Source of the DNA: Roseburia sp. 1XD42-69
GTDB taxonomy: Bacteria; Bacillota; Clostridia; Lachnospirales; Lachnospiraceae
Length of the DNA stretch: 44,259 nt
Direction: 5' to 3'
NCBI RefSeq assembly: GCF_003612565.1
Contig: NZ_RAZG01000030.1
Span: forward strand, 1-44,259
Below, piece by piece: positions 43,985 to 44,259 of this stretch. The notes under the pieces are model-generated. The model was not told where the DNA came from, ran no database searches, and was given only the letters and a program-made list of their open reading frames with translations. Numbering within the stretch: the first letter of the stretch is position 1; every line of letters starts with the position of its first letter. The position numbers were made by a program, and so were the translations under genes.

Positions 43985-44259
43985 TGTCGCAGAAAACAAC
44001 AGCAGAGAACCTTGATAACTGAACAGTGAAATAACCTTGAAAGATTTTGAGAATCAATGAGAAAAGTTGGATTGAGGGTTATGCAGCGTGACAAATTTTA
44101 TTTGTCTAAGCGGCAGAAACCGAAAGACTATTTGGCGAAGCCAAATCAGCGAGAAGAAGCAAAGCGGATTCGAGCTGGCTTTTCGCAAAACAAAACGAAC
44201 AAGGCAAGAGATGCAACCTAAAACAGTAAACACTATGAAAATAGTGAGGACAAGGAAAA
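43985..44259 (+). other. Structured untranslated leader, possibly of a stable-RNA operon
   Basis: There is no gene. It contains CCTTGATAACTGAACAGTG, which resembles leader and spacer sequences of Firmicutes rRNA operons. A chain of hairpins follows (GACAAA/TTTGTC near 44089; ATTTGGC/GCCAAAT near 44130; CACTAT/ATAGTG near 44230). The window ends before any RNA gene, so the identity is open. Confidence 0.35.

Overview
This window is most likely from a gut Clostridia genome of the Lachnospiraceae type. Almost all of it is the right-hand part of a Tn1549/Tn916-like integrative and conjugative element (ICE). The evidence is the gene content and order: radical SAM, DUF4366, MT-A70, topoisomerase III, giant methylase protein, DUF6674, ArdC, YodL, TTRAP, relaxase/MobC, HTH regulator, excisionase-like protein and tyrosine integrase. 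The strong GGAGG ribosome sites and moderate GC fit too. There is no 16S gene in the window, so the species is open.

Layout. 1-5527 and 14051-24980 hold the forward transfer and maintenance operon: a radical SAM protein, a charged linker protein, a DUF4366 surface protein, an MT-A70 methyltransferase, topoisomerase III, two small proteins, an XRE regulator, the giant polyvalent methylase protein, DUF6674 and ArdC. The topoisomerase gene is cut in two by a complete 8.5 kb mobilizable element (5524-14054). That element carries a large serine recombinase, a TTRAP-like protein, an RHH repressor, DUF6809, DUF3847, a MobA/MobL relaxase behind a dense array of stem-loops, a small AT-rich cargo (cysteine-rich protein, methyltransferase, HD protein, broken acetyltransferase) and TnpW. 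A GAAG core flanks it, and precise excision would restore the topoisomerase frame.

24970-29083 holds the YodL/nucleotidyltransferase protein and TTRAP. 29229-32215 is a first cargo block on the minus strand: a family of small DUF6809-like genes with a divergent XRE regulator that has been tandemly duplicated. 32591-34045 repeats the relaxase 3' flank and then the tail of the YodL gene plus a second TTRAP. A second cargo block follows (AgrC/AgrA-like two-component system, hemerythrin/response-regulator fusion). The relaxase 3' flank then recurs, followed by relaxase, MobC, regulators and integrase (to 43486). This arrangement reads best as a hybrid of two related ICEs that kept both cargo blocks. 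The last ~400 bases have tandem sigma-A-type promoters and a structured leader, probably chromosomal and possibly the front of a stable-RNA operon.

The most unusual signals are: (1) a 23-bp palindrome placed in frame in two giant ICE genes (five copies, always read as TSGH[D/N]VQK), with two longer relatives in a third gene; (2) a complete tnpV-like gene, with its own strong ribosome site, nested in another frame inside the giant methylase gene; (3) arrays of back-to-back perfect hairpins in front of both relaxase loci; (4) a shared basic SLKxKL tail on several ICE proteins, a candidate export signal; (5) in-frame loss of the helicase half of the giant protein and loss of the ArdC C-terminus, so this ICE looks partly decayed although both recombinases look intact.
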